A DNA stretch of 64,000 nt from Candidatus Heimdallarchaeota archaeon (GTDB lineage: Archaea; Asgardarchaeota; Heimdallarchaeia; Heimdallarchaeales; Kariarchaeaceae): the NCBI GenBank assembly GCA_026702845.1, contig JADCLS010000009.1:62001-126000 (forward strand), given 5' to 3'. How positions within the stretch are numbered: position 1 is the first letter of the stretch; every line of letters begins with the position of its first letter. The notes under the pieces were generated by a model. That model saw only the letters and a program-made list of their open reading frames with translations. It ran no database searches and had not been told where the DNA came from. Below are positions 18,082 to 26,342 of the stretch, one piece after another. The translations under genes and the position numbers were made by a program.

Positions 18082-19188
18082 TTAAAATTTATATCCGAAT
18101 GATTCTTTGACAAGATCATCAACAGTTGCATGATCCTCGTTAGACAAAGACATTCCTTCTTTTTTATTTATTTTCCCAGGTAGTTCATTCATCAAGGAAT
18201 TTAGAATTGATTGTAGAAAATTAGTTGGAGCTTGAGTAAATACGACACCTGTATATTGATCAACAGATTTCATCATTAGAATCGCATCTCCTAAGGTTAT
18301 AGATGTTAAGTCACCTATGATGTTGGTAGATTCTTTTAATATTGCGGTAATTGCAGTTAAAGCACCAGATAATAGAGAATCATCAACATGGGACGCCTCT
18401 GATTCTATGGCATAATTATAAACAGGAATTCCACTGGATTCTATAATAATGAACCGGTCAATCTTCTGAGGTTGCAATATTGCTGGATTTTTAATTCTGA
18501 CGAAACCTAAGTATAGGTAGTAATTTGATAAAAGGAATAATATCTGGGGAATTACAAGGTAGAAAAATTCCATGAAGGGAGTAATTTCTGTAATAATGGA
18601 TTTCATTGTCCCATATATTGTATAAACAGTGGTAATTCCACCAAATGAGAGAATATAATACATTCTAATGTTATTCATAGCCTTTTTCTGTATGTCATTT
18701 GCATACCTTTTCATTCTCTTTATTGATCTAAGTGATGCAATTAGGATGAAAAAGAAAAACATAATCATAATAAATGCCAACAAAGCCACTATTGCAGCAT
18801 TTTCTATTTTAATCCTATTTGCAGTCACTATCACGTTAAAAATCCCGAGAGATGATAAAGCAGTAGCGATAATCATTCTACCAGTATTCACACTAGAAGA
18901 TTCATAGTAATCGATAAAAACAAGGACTATATATGCTGATGCAATACCGAGTAGTGTATCTAGGTAGCCAAAATCCTCATCCAAGACACCCTCTAGATCG
19001 GTGTTAATTATGTAATACTGATAGATTGCACTTACTAGACTAACCACTGTTGCAGTAAACATCAAATAACTTGATGTGATCTTATATTTTCGAATTTGCT
19101 GAAATAATAATACACTGATGTACAACTCAAAAATAATGTAGAGAATCCTAGTTATATGAATGGAGGTTAGAATTAATTCAGATACCAT
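18082..19188 (-). CDS. Seven-helix membrane protein with C-terminal roadblock-like domain
   Basis: This 368-residue protein has about seven membrane segments in residues 1-235. A cytoplasmic domain follows, starting IDRFIIIESSGIPVYNYAI and continuing DDSLLSGALTAITAI, the same Gly-Ile-Pro strand and Leu-Leu-Ser-Gly helix as the soluble protein at 15666. This looks like a membrane receptor coupled to a roadblock/longin-type output module. The 7-TM part resembles generic 7TMR-like sensors in layout only; I see no retinal lysine or other named motif. It has no close operon partners. The architecture is clear, the function unknown. Confidence 0.65.
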   Translation of the reverse strand: MVSELILTSIHITRILYIIFELYISVLLFQQIRKYKITSSYLMFTATVVSLVSAIYQYYIINTDLEGVLDEDFGYLDTLLGIASAYIVLVFIDYYESSSVNTGRMIIATALSSLGIFNVIVTANRIKIENAAIVALLAFIMIMFFFFILIASLRSIKRMKRYANDIQKKAMNNIRMYYILSFGGITTVYTIYGTMKSIITEITPFMEFFYLVIPQILFLLSNYYLYLGFVRIKNPAILQPQKIDRFIIIESSGIPVYNYAIESEASHVDDSLLSGALTAITAILKESTNIIGDLTSITLGDAILMMKSVDQYTGVVFTQAPTNFLQSILNSLMNELPGKINKKEGMSLSNEDHATVDDLVKESFGYKF

Positions 19189-19352
19189 ATCTACTGCAAT
19201 TATTCAGATCATACATAACTCTAGAGTATACCAGTTGTATTATCTCCAAATATTTGAGCAAATATCTTTTGAATCAATTCATAATCGACAAATACATAAA
19301 TTTCAAGACATCGAATGAAATCCAAGAAAAATTTTCTCATCTGTCGTTGACT

Positions 19353-19360
19353 ATATAATA
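19353..19360 (+). promoter_or_regulatory. TATA box of the heme A synthase gene
   Basis: TATAATAT-type box (bases 19353-19360) centred about 25 bp before ATG 19381. It supports that ATG as the start rather than TTG 19372. Confidence 0.6.
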
Positions 19361-19380
19361 TCGATCATTTATTGATACTT

Positions 19381-19899
19381 ATGGAAAATAGTGATACAGT
19401 TGAAAGAAACTATGTATCCGAACGATTCATGTGGTCTACATACATACTTGGAGCAATCACATTCATCCTGATGTTTCTGGGAGGTTATGTACGTGTATCG
19501 GGTGCTGGGTTGGCATGTCCTGACTGGCCTACTTGTTATGGTAAATGGTTTCCCTTCTTTGATGGTGTGGAACGTCCTTATTCAGATTGGCTGATTTTTG
19601 TAGAATGGATTCATCGTTTCTGGGCAGCTGCTTCAGGTGCCTACCTCATTCTTGTTGTCTACTGGTCAAGAAAATATATCAAAACACATTTCACGGTATT
19701 CTTGTGGGCTGTGATCACATTAGTCTCATTTATCATACAAGGGATTTTTGGTGGGTTATCAGTTATTACCGATCTCTCCCCTTTCTTTGTAGTATGGCAT
19801 ATCATTAATGGATTTGCAATCATCTTCTTTGAATTATTTCTTGCATTCTTTGCCACAATATTTACCAAATCTTTTCATATGAGATACTTTTCCAAGTAA
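19381..19899 (+). CDS. ctaA: Heme A synthase, half-size archaeal CtaA/COX15 type
   Basis: This protein converts heme O to heme A for cytochrome oxidase. The 172 residues form four membrane helices, the known half-length archaeal form that corresponds to one half of bacterial CtaA. Key features are GGYVRVSGAGLACPDWPTC, with the loop cysteine pair C46 and C52, and heme-ligand histidines at H78 (EWIHRF) and H140 (VVWHIINGF). Nothing suggests truncation. The gene is preceded by its own TATA box and followed by an ABC exporter pair that starts 76 bp later. No oxidase genes are in the window, but this gene implies an aa3- or ba3-type terminal oxidase elsewhere. Confidence 0.9.
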   Translation: MENSDTVERNYVSERFMWSTYILGAITFILMFLGGYVRVSGAGLACPDWPTCYGKWFPFFDGVERPYSDWLIFVEWIHRFWAAASGAYLILVVYWSRKYIKTHFTVFLWAVITLVSFIIQGIFGGLSVITDLSPFFVVWHIINGFAIIFFELFLAFFATIFTKSFHMRYFSK

Positions 19900-19974
19900 A
19901 TTCGGGATAGACTAGATTAGGCACGAGGTAAAAGTATTTAATTTGTTAAAATACCTAAATTAATTGTTATTTGC

Positions 19975-21744
19975 ATGAGATCCCTAAAACCAAGAATTAA
20001 TATTCCATTTGGTAAATATTTTTCCTTATTAAACACCTATCTCAGACCTCAAATGTTGAAGTTATCAGGATTGATTATATTAATTCTCACAAGTACTGCA
20101 CTCACTGTCATCAATCCACAGATACTCAGATATTATATAGATACGGTGATGAATCAGCAGATAACCGATATTTCTGGATTAACCACAGCTGCCTTACTCT
20201 ACATCGGCATAGCAATTTTAGCACAGATATTGCTGATTATCTCGGTGTATCTTGGCCAGGATCTCGCATGGACATCTACCAATAATCTACGGTATGACCT
20301 CCTTGATCATTGTCTAAATCTTGATATGGGATTTCATAATCAGCACAAACCAGGATCCATGGTGGAACGTATTGACGGTGATGTTCTCATGCTATCCACA
20401 TTTTTTTCAACCTTAACATTATATCTAGGAAGGAATATTCTCCTTATCGTAGCCATTTTGTTGGCATTGTTTCTTGAGAACCTGATAATTGGAGGAGTGT
20501 TTACCACATTTACGATAATTGGTCTCTTTTTTATGATGAAATCAAGTAAACCGGCGATCAAGGAATGGGGTAAGGTAAGAGAAGCGACAAGTGACACCTA
20601 TGGTTATATAGAGGAGAGAATTGCAGGCAAGGAAGATGTATTGGCACTTGGAGGGGAGAGATATGTAATGAAAGGATTTCATCAGAAAGCAAAAACACAG
20701 TATGATGCAGGTATGAAGGCCATGATCAAATCTTCCTATGTCAGAATAGTAATCTTTGGAATCGTTGGTGTTTCAACAACTTTAGTATATACTGCAGGTG
20801 TGCCGCTTGTTCTCCAAGGAGTTATCAGTTTAGGAGGAATATTCCTCATTGCAGACTATGTTAGATTGATTAACAATCCAATCACCAATATTGGTTTTCA
20901 GGCACAAGAGCTACAGAGAGCAGATGCATCCATAGATAGAGTTCAAGAATTATTTAATATAACAAAGAATCTCAAGGATGAGGGAACGGAAAGAATTTCT
21001 CAGAAACCACTCAGTATCACATTCGAAGATGTATCATTTGAGTACAAACAAAATGAGCCAGTGCTAAAAAATATATCATTGCATCTTGAAGAACACTCAT
21101 CCATAGGATTGATTGGAAGAACTGGATCTGGAAAGACCACCCTCTCACGATTAATTTTTCGATTATACGATCCACAAAACGGAAGAATTATCATTGATGG
21201 ACGGGATATAAGGGAATATCCACTCAAAGAATTGAGGGATCATATTGCAGTAGTCACACAGACTGTAGAATTATTCAATGGAACGCTCAGAGATAATATC
21301 ACCTTGTTCAATCCTAACATCTCAGATGAGATGGTAATTGAGGTAATGCAAAAAGTAGGTTTAGAAACCTGGTTAAAGAGGTTGAAGCATGGTTTGGATA
21401 CTCAGATAGATGCAGGCAATGGATTCTCAGCTGGAGAGGCACAATTAATTGCCTTTACCAGGGTATTTCTACGGGATCCTCAAATTGTAATTTTGGATGA
21501 GGCTTCATCAAGGTTAGATCCTGCAACAGAGATACTTGTAGATCGAGCAACTCGTAAACTACTGGAAAACAGAACATCAATTATAATTGCCCACCGACTA
21601 TCAACACTAAACCATGTGGATAGTATAGCTATTCTCCAAGATGGGGAAATTATTGAGACTGGTGAACGCAGTTTACTTGAGAACGATACAGATTCCACCT
21701 TCTCAAAATTATTAGTAAAAGATATGGTTGAGGTGCTTGTATAA
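19975..21744 (+). CDS. Heterodimeric ABC exporter, subunit with canonical Walker B and degenerate signature
   Basis: This 589-residue half-transporter has six membrane helices (about 25-315) fused to an ATP-binding domain (about 345-585). Walker A is GRTGSGKTT near residue 381. The signature is FSAGEAQ near 484 instead of LSGGQ. Walker B ends VILDEAS with the catalytic Glu, and the switch His is in IIIAHRLST. Its stop overlaps the next gene's start by one base (TAATG), so the two subunits are co-translated partners. The ATP site using this signature should be the weak one. Substrate unknown; lipids or drugs are usual for the family. Confidence 0.9.
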   Translation: MRSLKPRINIPFGKYFSLLNTYLRPQMLKLSGLIILILTSTALTVINPQILRYYIDTVMNQQITDISGLTTAALLYIGIAILAQILLIISVYLGQDLAWTSTNNLRYDLLDHCLNLDMGFHNQHKPGSMVERIDGDVLMLSTFFSTLTLYLGRNILLIVAILLALFLENLIIGGVFTTFTIIGLFFMMKSSKPAIKEWGKVREATSDTYGYIEERIAGKEDVLALGGERYVMKGFHQKAKTQYDAGMKAMIKSSYVRIVIFGIVGVSTTLVYTAGVPLVLQGVISLGGIFLIADYVRLINNPITNIGFQAQELQRADASIDRVQELFNITKNLKDEGTERISQKPLSITFEDVSFEYKQNEPVLKNISLHLEEHSSIGLIGRTGSGKTTLSRLIFRLYDPQNGRIIIDGRDIREYPLKELRDHIAVVTQTVELFNGTLRDNITLFNPNISDEMVIEVMQKVGLETWLKRLKHGLDTQIDAGNGFSAGEAQLIAFTRVFLRDPQIVILDEASSRLDPATEILVDRATRKLLENRTSIIIAHRLSTLNHVDSIAILQDGEIIETGERSLLENDTDSTFSKLLVKDMVEVLV

Positions 21745-23525
21745 TGGGTGTACTGACCAATACCTTTCGATTGATTACATTCAGAGGAAAATTATTTACA
21801 GGTGTATTGCTATTCAATATGTTATTTTTTATTTCTCCTCTTGGTACTGCACTGCTAATACAGGAGATCTTCAATCAGCTACAAGGAGTGGGTACATATG
21901 AAATTACTATAAATAACATAATATGGCTTCTACCAGTAACCTATATCTTCCAGATCATTGGATTTGTGATTTTCATTGTATTACTTGTGAATTTTCAGTG
22001 GCAAACATTCACTTTGCTAAGACGTAACCTATTAATGGGTATTTTGAAGCAACCTGGTGCAGAACAACTCGAAGATACTTCGGGTGAGATTGTATCTCGC
22101 TTCCGTGGTGATGTGGAGACGATTGGGGGCCTCTCAACATTCATGGCTCAAATGATAAATTTTGGTATTTTTGCAGGTATAGCATTTTACATCATGTTCT
22201 CGATCAATACCAGGATTTCAACCATCATTCTCATTCCCTTCGCAGTACTTATCATCAGTGTACTCATGGCCAGAAGAAAGATCACTGAATTGAACAAGGC
22301 AAATAGAAAAGCAACAGGAAGGGTTACTTCTGCAATCAATGAGATATTCGGTTCAGTACGAGCCATCAAGGTTACCAATTCTGAGAGAAATATCCTCAAC
22401 CATTTTGATAATCTCAACAATGTGAGAAAACGAGCAGCCATCAAGGATGATGTGATGATGCAGGTGATCAATTCATTGTATGGGATTATATCCTCACTAT
22501 CCATCGGGATTATGTTCTATATGATCGCAGATGAGATCCGCTCAGGTAGGTTCAGCATAGGTAATCTATTCATTTTTACCTTCCTCATTGGCTGGCTTAC
22601 AGGATTTGTTGGTGCTATCGGACAGTTGATAGCGGCATTACAACGTGCAGGTGTATCATATGATCGATTGGGGAGGATCATGAAGGTAGAAGATGATAAG
22701 GAGATCATTGCACATGATGAAATCTATATTGATAAAGAATATCCGGCACTAGAGCAACCTAAACCTGTAAATGGTAATGCATTACAGAGACTCCGAGTTG
22801 AAGGCCTCAGCTACCATTTTGAAGATTCTGAAAATGGTATTGAGAATATTTCATTTGAGCTGAAAAAAGGATCCTTCAATGTTATCACAGGTAGAATTGG
22901 ATCTGGAAAAACAACGGTTCTAAGGGCATTACAAGGTCTCCATAGCTCTACTGGGAAGATCTACTGGAATGAGGAATACATTAATGCACCCAAAGATTTC
23001 TTCAAACCCCCATACTCTGCATATACAACTCAAATTCCCACCCTATTCAGTGAGAGTATCAAGGACAATTTGACAATGGGTTTACCTGAGGATACTGTAG
23101 ATATCAATGAAGCATTGCAATTAGCAGTGATTGATGAGGAAATTATTCAATTTGAAGAGGGATTAGAGACCACAATTGGACCTAAGGGGGTGAAATTATC
23201 AGGTGGTCAGAAACAGAGATTAGCTGCTGCACGGATGTTTGCCAGAGATTCAGAACTCTATATCCTCGATGACATATCATCAGCACTAGATGTAAGCACA
23301 GAGCAGATACTATGGAAACGAGTATTTGATAAAAAAGATGCCACTTTTCTGGTTTCTTCTCATAGAAAAGTAGCACTCAAGCAAGCAGATCAGATAATCT
23401 TACTCAAGGATGGAAAAATTGATAGTGTGGGCACATTAGAAGAGTTACTGGAGCAGTCAGAGGAAATGAGAGAATTATGGGAGAGTGAGATTGATAAGAA
23501 TGGTAATGGTAAACAATCGAAATAA
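21744..23525 (+). CDS. Heterodimeric ABC exporter, subunit with Walker B Asp
   Basis: This 593-residue partner of the preceding subunit has six membrane helices (about 15-310) and an ATP-binding domain (about 355-590). Walker A is GRIGSGKTT near 384 and the signature is the intact LSGGQ near 485. Walker B ends YILDDIS, with Asp where the catalytic Glu should be; the switch His is kept in VSSHRK. The Asp together with the partner's altered signature falls in the same composite ATP site, as in characterised heterodimeric exporters. The C-terminal tail is short and acidic or polar. Confidence 0.9.
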   Translation: MGVLTNTFRLITFRGKLFTGVLLFNMLFFISPLGTALLIQEIFNQLQGVGTYEITINNIIWLLPVTYIFQIIGFVIFIVLLVNFQWQTFTLLRRNLLMGILKQPGAEQLEDTSGEIVSRFRGDVETIGGLSTFMAQMINFGIFAGIAFYIMFSINTRISTIILIPFAVLIISVLMARRKITELNKANRKATGRVTSAINEIFGSVRAIKVTNSERNILNHFDNLNNVRKRAAIKDDVMMQVINSLYGIISSLSIGIMFYMIADEIRSGRFSIGNLFIFTFLIGWLTGFVGAIGQLIAALQRAGVSYDRLGRIMKVEDDKEIIAHDEIYIDKEYPALEQPKPVNGNALQRLRVEGLSYHFEDSENGIENISFELKKGSFNVITGRIGSGKTTVLRALQGLHSSTGKIYWNEEYINAPKDFFKPPYSAYTTQIPTLFSESIKDNLTMGLPEDTVDINEALQLAVIDEEIIQFEEGLETTIGPKGVKLSGGQKQRLAAARMFARDSELYILDDISSALDVSTEQILWKRVFDKKDATFLVSSHRKVALKQADQIILLKDGKIDSVGTLEELLEQSEEMRELWESEIDKNGNGKQSK

Positions 23526-23568
23526 TTTTCATAAATCGGCTCATCACTCTAATTAAAATTCAATATAC

Positions 23569-23595
23569 TTTAAACAGGCTTTAACTTAGTTTAAA
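23569..23595. promoter_or_regulatory. Inverted repeat TTTAAAC-N13-GTTTAAA before the C2-like gene
   Basis: Perfect 7-bp arms end 9 bp before ATG 23605. Bases 23584-23594 (ACTTAGTTTAA) also occur in the palindrome upstream of the thioredoxin gene at 40435. It could be a regulator-binding site or a TATA region made palindromic by chance in AT-rich DNA. Confidence 0.35.
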
Positions 23596-23604
23596 TGAAC
23601 CTAT

Positions 23605-24054
23605 ATGGCAAGAAAGACAGTTCGAAAAACAACTTATTCAAGCACAAGAGCCAAGGGAGAATCTAGTACCATCGAAGGTGATAGATATTTTCTCAGGGTG
23701 GATCTAGTATCGGTGAAGCTTATAGAATCAAGTGATGTACTCTCCAGATCAAACGAGATCTATTTCAAATGCGATAGAAAGAGAATTCCCAATAAAGGAG
23801 AGATCCATGTGGAAATAAATGAGGTTTTCAAGCCTAGTGGTGGTTTATCCCTCTATACTCAGTTTATCGAGGAAAAGAAGGCTGGTACAGAGGTGGTAAG
23901 GGTACAAGTATTTGATAAGGATGCCAGCAAGGATGACGAACTAATTGATGAAAAGATCAGTATCAAATTAGGTCAATCTGTGGAGTATCACGCATTGGAG
24001 AAAAATGGAATCAAGGTTAAAATTGGTGTCAGTGCTAAGAAAACTCGATTTTAG
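23605..24054 (+). CDS. Small soluble protein, possibly C2-like beta-sandwich
   Basis: This 149-residue protein has a basic, Ser/Thr-rich N-terminus (residues 1-22), then an all-beta domain. The strand pattern YFLRVDLVSVKLIES ... EIYFKCD ... VVRVQVFDKDASKDDELIDEKISIKLG resembles a C2 fold, with the DKDASKDDELID segment occupying the usual Asp-rich calcium-loop position. There is no membrane segment or signal peptide. C2-like domains bind membranes or partners and are of interest in Asgard archaea, but this assignment is by strand pattern only. It is a single gene with a palindrome just upstream. Confidence 0.5.
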   Translation: MARKTVRKTTYSSTRAKGESSTIEGDRYFLRVDLVSVKLIESSDVLSRSNEIYFKCDRKRIPNKGEIHVEINEVFKPSGGLSLYTQFIEEKKAGTEVVRVQVFDKDASKDDELIDEKISIKLGQSVEYHALEKNGIKVKIGVSAKKTRF

Positions 24055-24168
24055 TTAATATAACCGTAATTACTTAATTTAGGATATGCAAATTAAAAAT
24101 TAATCTGAATTAGCTTTTAATAACCTAGATTTAATGCTGATATAGAATATACTATTCAGGAAAATACC

Positions 24169-25359
24169 ATGATACATATTGAGGAATATCAACAACGTGC
24201 GAAAACACTTCAAAAGGCTGTGGAGGATCAAGGTCTTGATGCCTTCATTGTATCTGAATCAGAGAGTATCTATTATCTGACAGGTGCCACTTACAAGGTA
24301 CAAGAACGTCCATTTTTTATTATCATCAAACCAGAACAGGATGCAACCTTTCTGGTTCCTAAACTAGAACAATCACATATGGAGAAAGCAAACATAGGAA
24401 GTGTCATCAGCTACTGGGAGTATCCATCGCCTGTAGGTCAAAATTGGTTTGATCTGATGTCCGAATTGTTAAAAAATGATAATAATATAGGTATAGAGCA
24501 TGGTATCTCAGCGATTAACAGAGAAATGATAGAAAAGAGCACAAATACAAGATTGATGATAGCTGATTTAGTTCATCAACAACGTTTGGTAAAATCTGAT
24601 ACTGAATTGGAGATGATACGAAATGCCTCAGACTATGCGGATCGAGGAATGGAATTGTTATTGAATAATGCTTATTATGGAGCATCTGTACTAGAAATGT
24701 TCTCACTATCCCGAAAGCTGCAAATTGATGTGATCAAAACTGGTTTTTTTGATCCCCTACAAACTGAATTTCTCACTGCTTGTTGGCCAGCACCATTCTC
24801 GGCCAAACCTCATGGAGTACCTGAAATTAATGATCGCCTACGTGATGGTCCATTAGTTGCTATGTCTTATCATCACATCAATGGATATGCTGCAGAGTGT
24901 GAGCGTACATTTTTCTTGTCAGAACCTTCAGAAAAGGTGAGACAAATGTTTGCAGATATGGAGGAAGCAAGAAACAGGGCATTTGCATTGATCAAACCAG
25001 GTGTAAAATGCTCAGATGTGGATAAAGCAGCACAGGATTACCTCAAGGAGAAGGGGTATGGTGAGTATTTACTACACCGAACTGGGCATGGTATAGGACT
25101 TGGTAATCATGAAGGACCTTGGGTGGCAAATGGATCAGAGAATATCCTGAAAGAAAATATGGTCATATCTGTTGAACCGGGTATTTATATTCCTGAAATC
25201 GGTGGAGTAAGACACTCAGATACAGTCTTAGTAACCAAGGATGGCTATGAACTACTCACATCCTACCCCATGGATCTTGATTCTTTAATCATCAAGAAGA
25301 AACGATTATTCAAAAAATTAAAAGGAAAGATTGTTCAGAAAGCTGTTAAGATGAAATAG
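24169..25359 (+). CDS. M24 (pita-bread) peptidase homologue with altered metal site
   Basis: This 396-residue protein has an N-terminal creatinase-type domain (about 1-150) and a C-terminal pita-bread domain. Canonical Xaa-Pro peptidases use Asp, Asp, His, Glu, Glu as metal ligands. Here the first Asp is absent (region MSYHHINGY, residues 232-240), the second is Glu243 (GYAAECERT), the His of HRTGHGIGL and the Glu of SVEPGIYIP are kept, and the last Glu region reads GGVRHSDT. Such GYAAE/RHSDT members form a distinct subgroup, so prolidase activity should not be assumed. A dipeptide or amidine hydrolase role is possible. Its stop is 3 bp from a convergent gene. Confidence 0.8.
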   Translation: MIHIEEYQQRAKTLQKAVEDQGLDAFIVSESESIYYLTGATYKVQERPFFIIIKPEQDATFLVPKLEQSHMEKANIGSVISYWEYPSPVGQNWFDLMSELLKNDNNIGIEHGISAINREMIEKSTNTRLMIADLVHQQRLVKSDTELEMIRNASDYADRGMELLLNNAYYGASVLEMFSLSRKLQIDVIKTGFFDPLQTEFLTACWPAPFSAKPHGVPEINDRLRDGPLVAMSYHHINGYAAECERTFFLSEPSEKVRQMFADMEEARNRAFALIKPGVKCSDVDKAAQDYLKEKGYGEYLLHRTGHGIGLGNHEGPWVANGSENILKENMVISVEPGIYIPEIGGVRHSDTVLVTKDGYELLTSYPMDLDSLIIKKKRLFKKLKGKIVQKAVKMK

Positions 25360-25362
25360 TTG

Positions 25363-26052
25363 TCAGTGGGGGATCTCAAGTGCTCTAATATTATACTGAT
25401 ACTGGGTGTAGAAGAACATTCCTACAGCTACAATCAACATGCTTGCTCCAAGAGAAGCTAGGAGTATGATGATCTGGGCCACCGAGTAACCCCAAGTCAC
25501 CCATGTTAGATCATGGCCCACTCCGGCCATAGCAGAAAATGCAATTGTAATAAGCCCAATGATAGCAAGAGTTGTGGATACCTGTTTGGGTGTATCAGAT
25601 GACGCCATCTCTTTCACCTGAGTTTTGCCAAATTTCACCCCATTGGCTAATCCTGGAATGAGAAGAAGAACTAGTAGAATGGTGTACACCAGAGCTCTCA
25701 TGATGGAAGGGGTGAAACCACCATCCATTACAATCAGGGTATATGGGATCCATCCACTGATTGCTCCCACAGCAGCAGTTGATATAGCAGCCATGTAGAA
25801 CCATTCTTTTTCTTTTAAAATTGCCCAAATCATGACAACAGATGCAAAAGCTGCCATATAGGTCAGGATTGTGGTGATATACCAAAGCCAATGAAGATCT
25901 TGAACAATTTGATAATTATATTTTCCTGGTTCCAAATCTGCAAGAACTGTATCCAGATCAAAGGTAATACAATTCGATCCGAATGCAGACACCAGACCTA
26001 TGAGTGCTGCCACTATCTCTAAAATGAATATGATGAGTGTTGGTTTCTTCAT
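25363..26052 (-). CDS. Polytopic membrane protein of unknown function
   Basis: This 229-residue protein has about six membrane segments and I do not recognise it. After the first helix there is an outside loop (about 25-52) with a single Cys in SNCITFD and a QDLHWLWY motif. A later loop contains GHDLTWVTWGY. The His-Trp-rich loops face the same side in a simple topology count. It is divergent from the MFS gene and shares with it a promoter region holding two inverted repeats, so the two may be co-regulated. Confidence 0.6.
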   Translation of the reverse strand: MKKPTLIIFILEIVAALIGLVSAFGSNCITFDLDTVLADLEPGKYNYQIVQDLHWLWYITTILTYMAAFASVVMIWAILKEKEWFYMAAISTAAVGAISGWIPYTLIVMDGGFTPSIMRALVYTILLVLLLIPGLANGVKFGKTQVKEMASSDTPKQVSTTLAIIGLITIAFSAMAGVGHDLTWVTWGYSVAQIIILLASLGASMLIVAVGMFFYTQYQYNIRALEIPH

Positions 26053-26148
26053 AATATCGATCTTGATACATAAAGGTTGAATATAAGGTATAAGCCATAA
26101 AAATCAATGAAAGCACATATTTTTTTAGTATATTTACCATTAATTCCG

Positions 26149-26187
26149 ATTAATTTGCACCATTATACAAAATGGTGCAGAATTAAT
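26149..26187. promoter_or_regulatory. Long inverted repeat between divergent membrane-protein and MFS genes
   Basis: The arms ATTAATTTGCACCATT (26149-26164) and AATGGTGCAGAATTAAT (26171-26187) pair around a 6-base loop with one bulge. The core TGCACCATT/AATGGTGCA is perfect. It sits between divergent start codons, so an operator for both genes is more likely than a terminator. Confidence 0.55.
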
Positions 26188-26290
26188 ATTACTTTTGACA
26201 ATATTTATTCTTAGATCTTTATTCTCAAACATATCTTTCCAACTTAAGTTACATCAAACACCCGTTGAAAATTATTATAATGATACTGAT

Positions 26291-26309
26291 TTTCCCTCTG
26301 TTAGGGAAA
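26291..26309. promoter_or_regulatory. Inverted repeat TTTCCCT-N5-AGGGAAA upstream of the MFS gene
   Basis: Perfect 7-bp arms end 33 bp before ATG 26343, where a promoter or short leader would be. It may be a repressor operator or an RNA hairpin in the leader. Confidence 0.5.
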
Positions 26310-26342
26310 TGGTTTTTGAAAGGTAGATTTGTTGGTTGATGT

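Noticed and set aside
18082..19188. Seven-helix protein considered as a rhodopsin, given the carotenoid genes
   Set aside because: No retinal-binding lysine motif in the last helix, and the C-terminal roadblock-like domain defines a different architecture.
19381..19899. Possible truncation of heme A synthase because it is half the bacterial length
   Set aside because: Half-size four-helix CtaA is the known archaeal form and all expected Cys and His residues are present.
23569..23595. Repeat before the C2-like gene considered as a transcription terminator of the ABC operon
   Set aside because: The arms are A/T only apart from one G or C and lie closer to the downstream start; it would make a weak hairpin.
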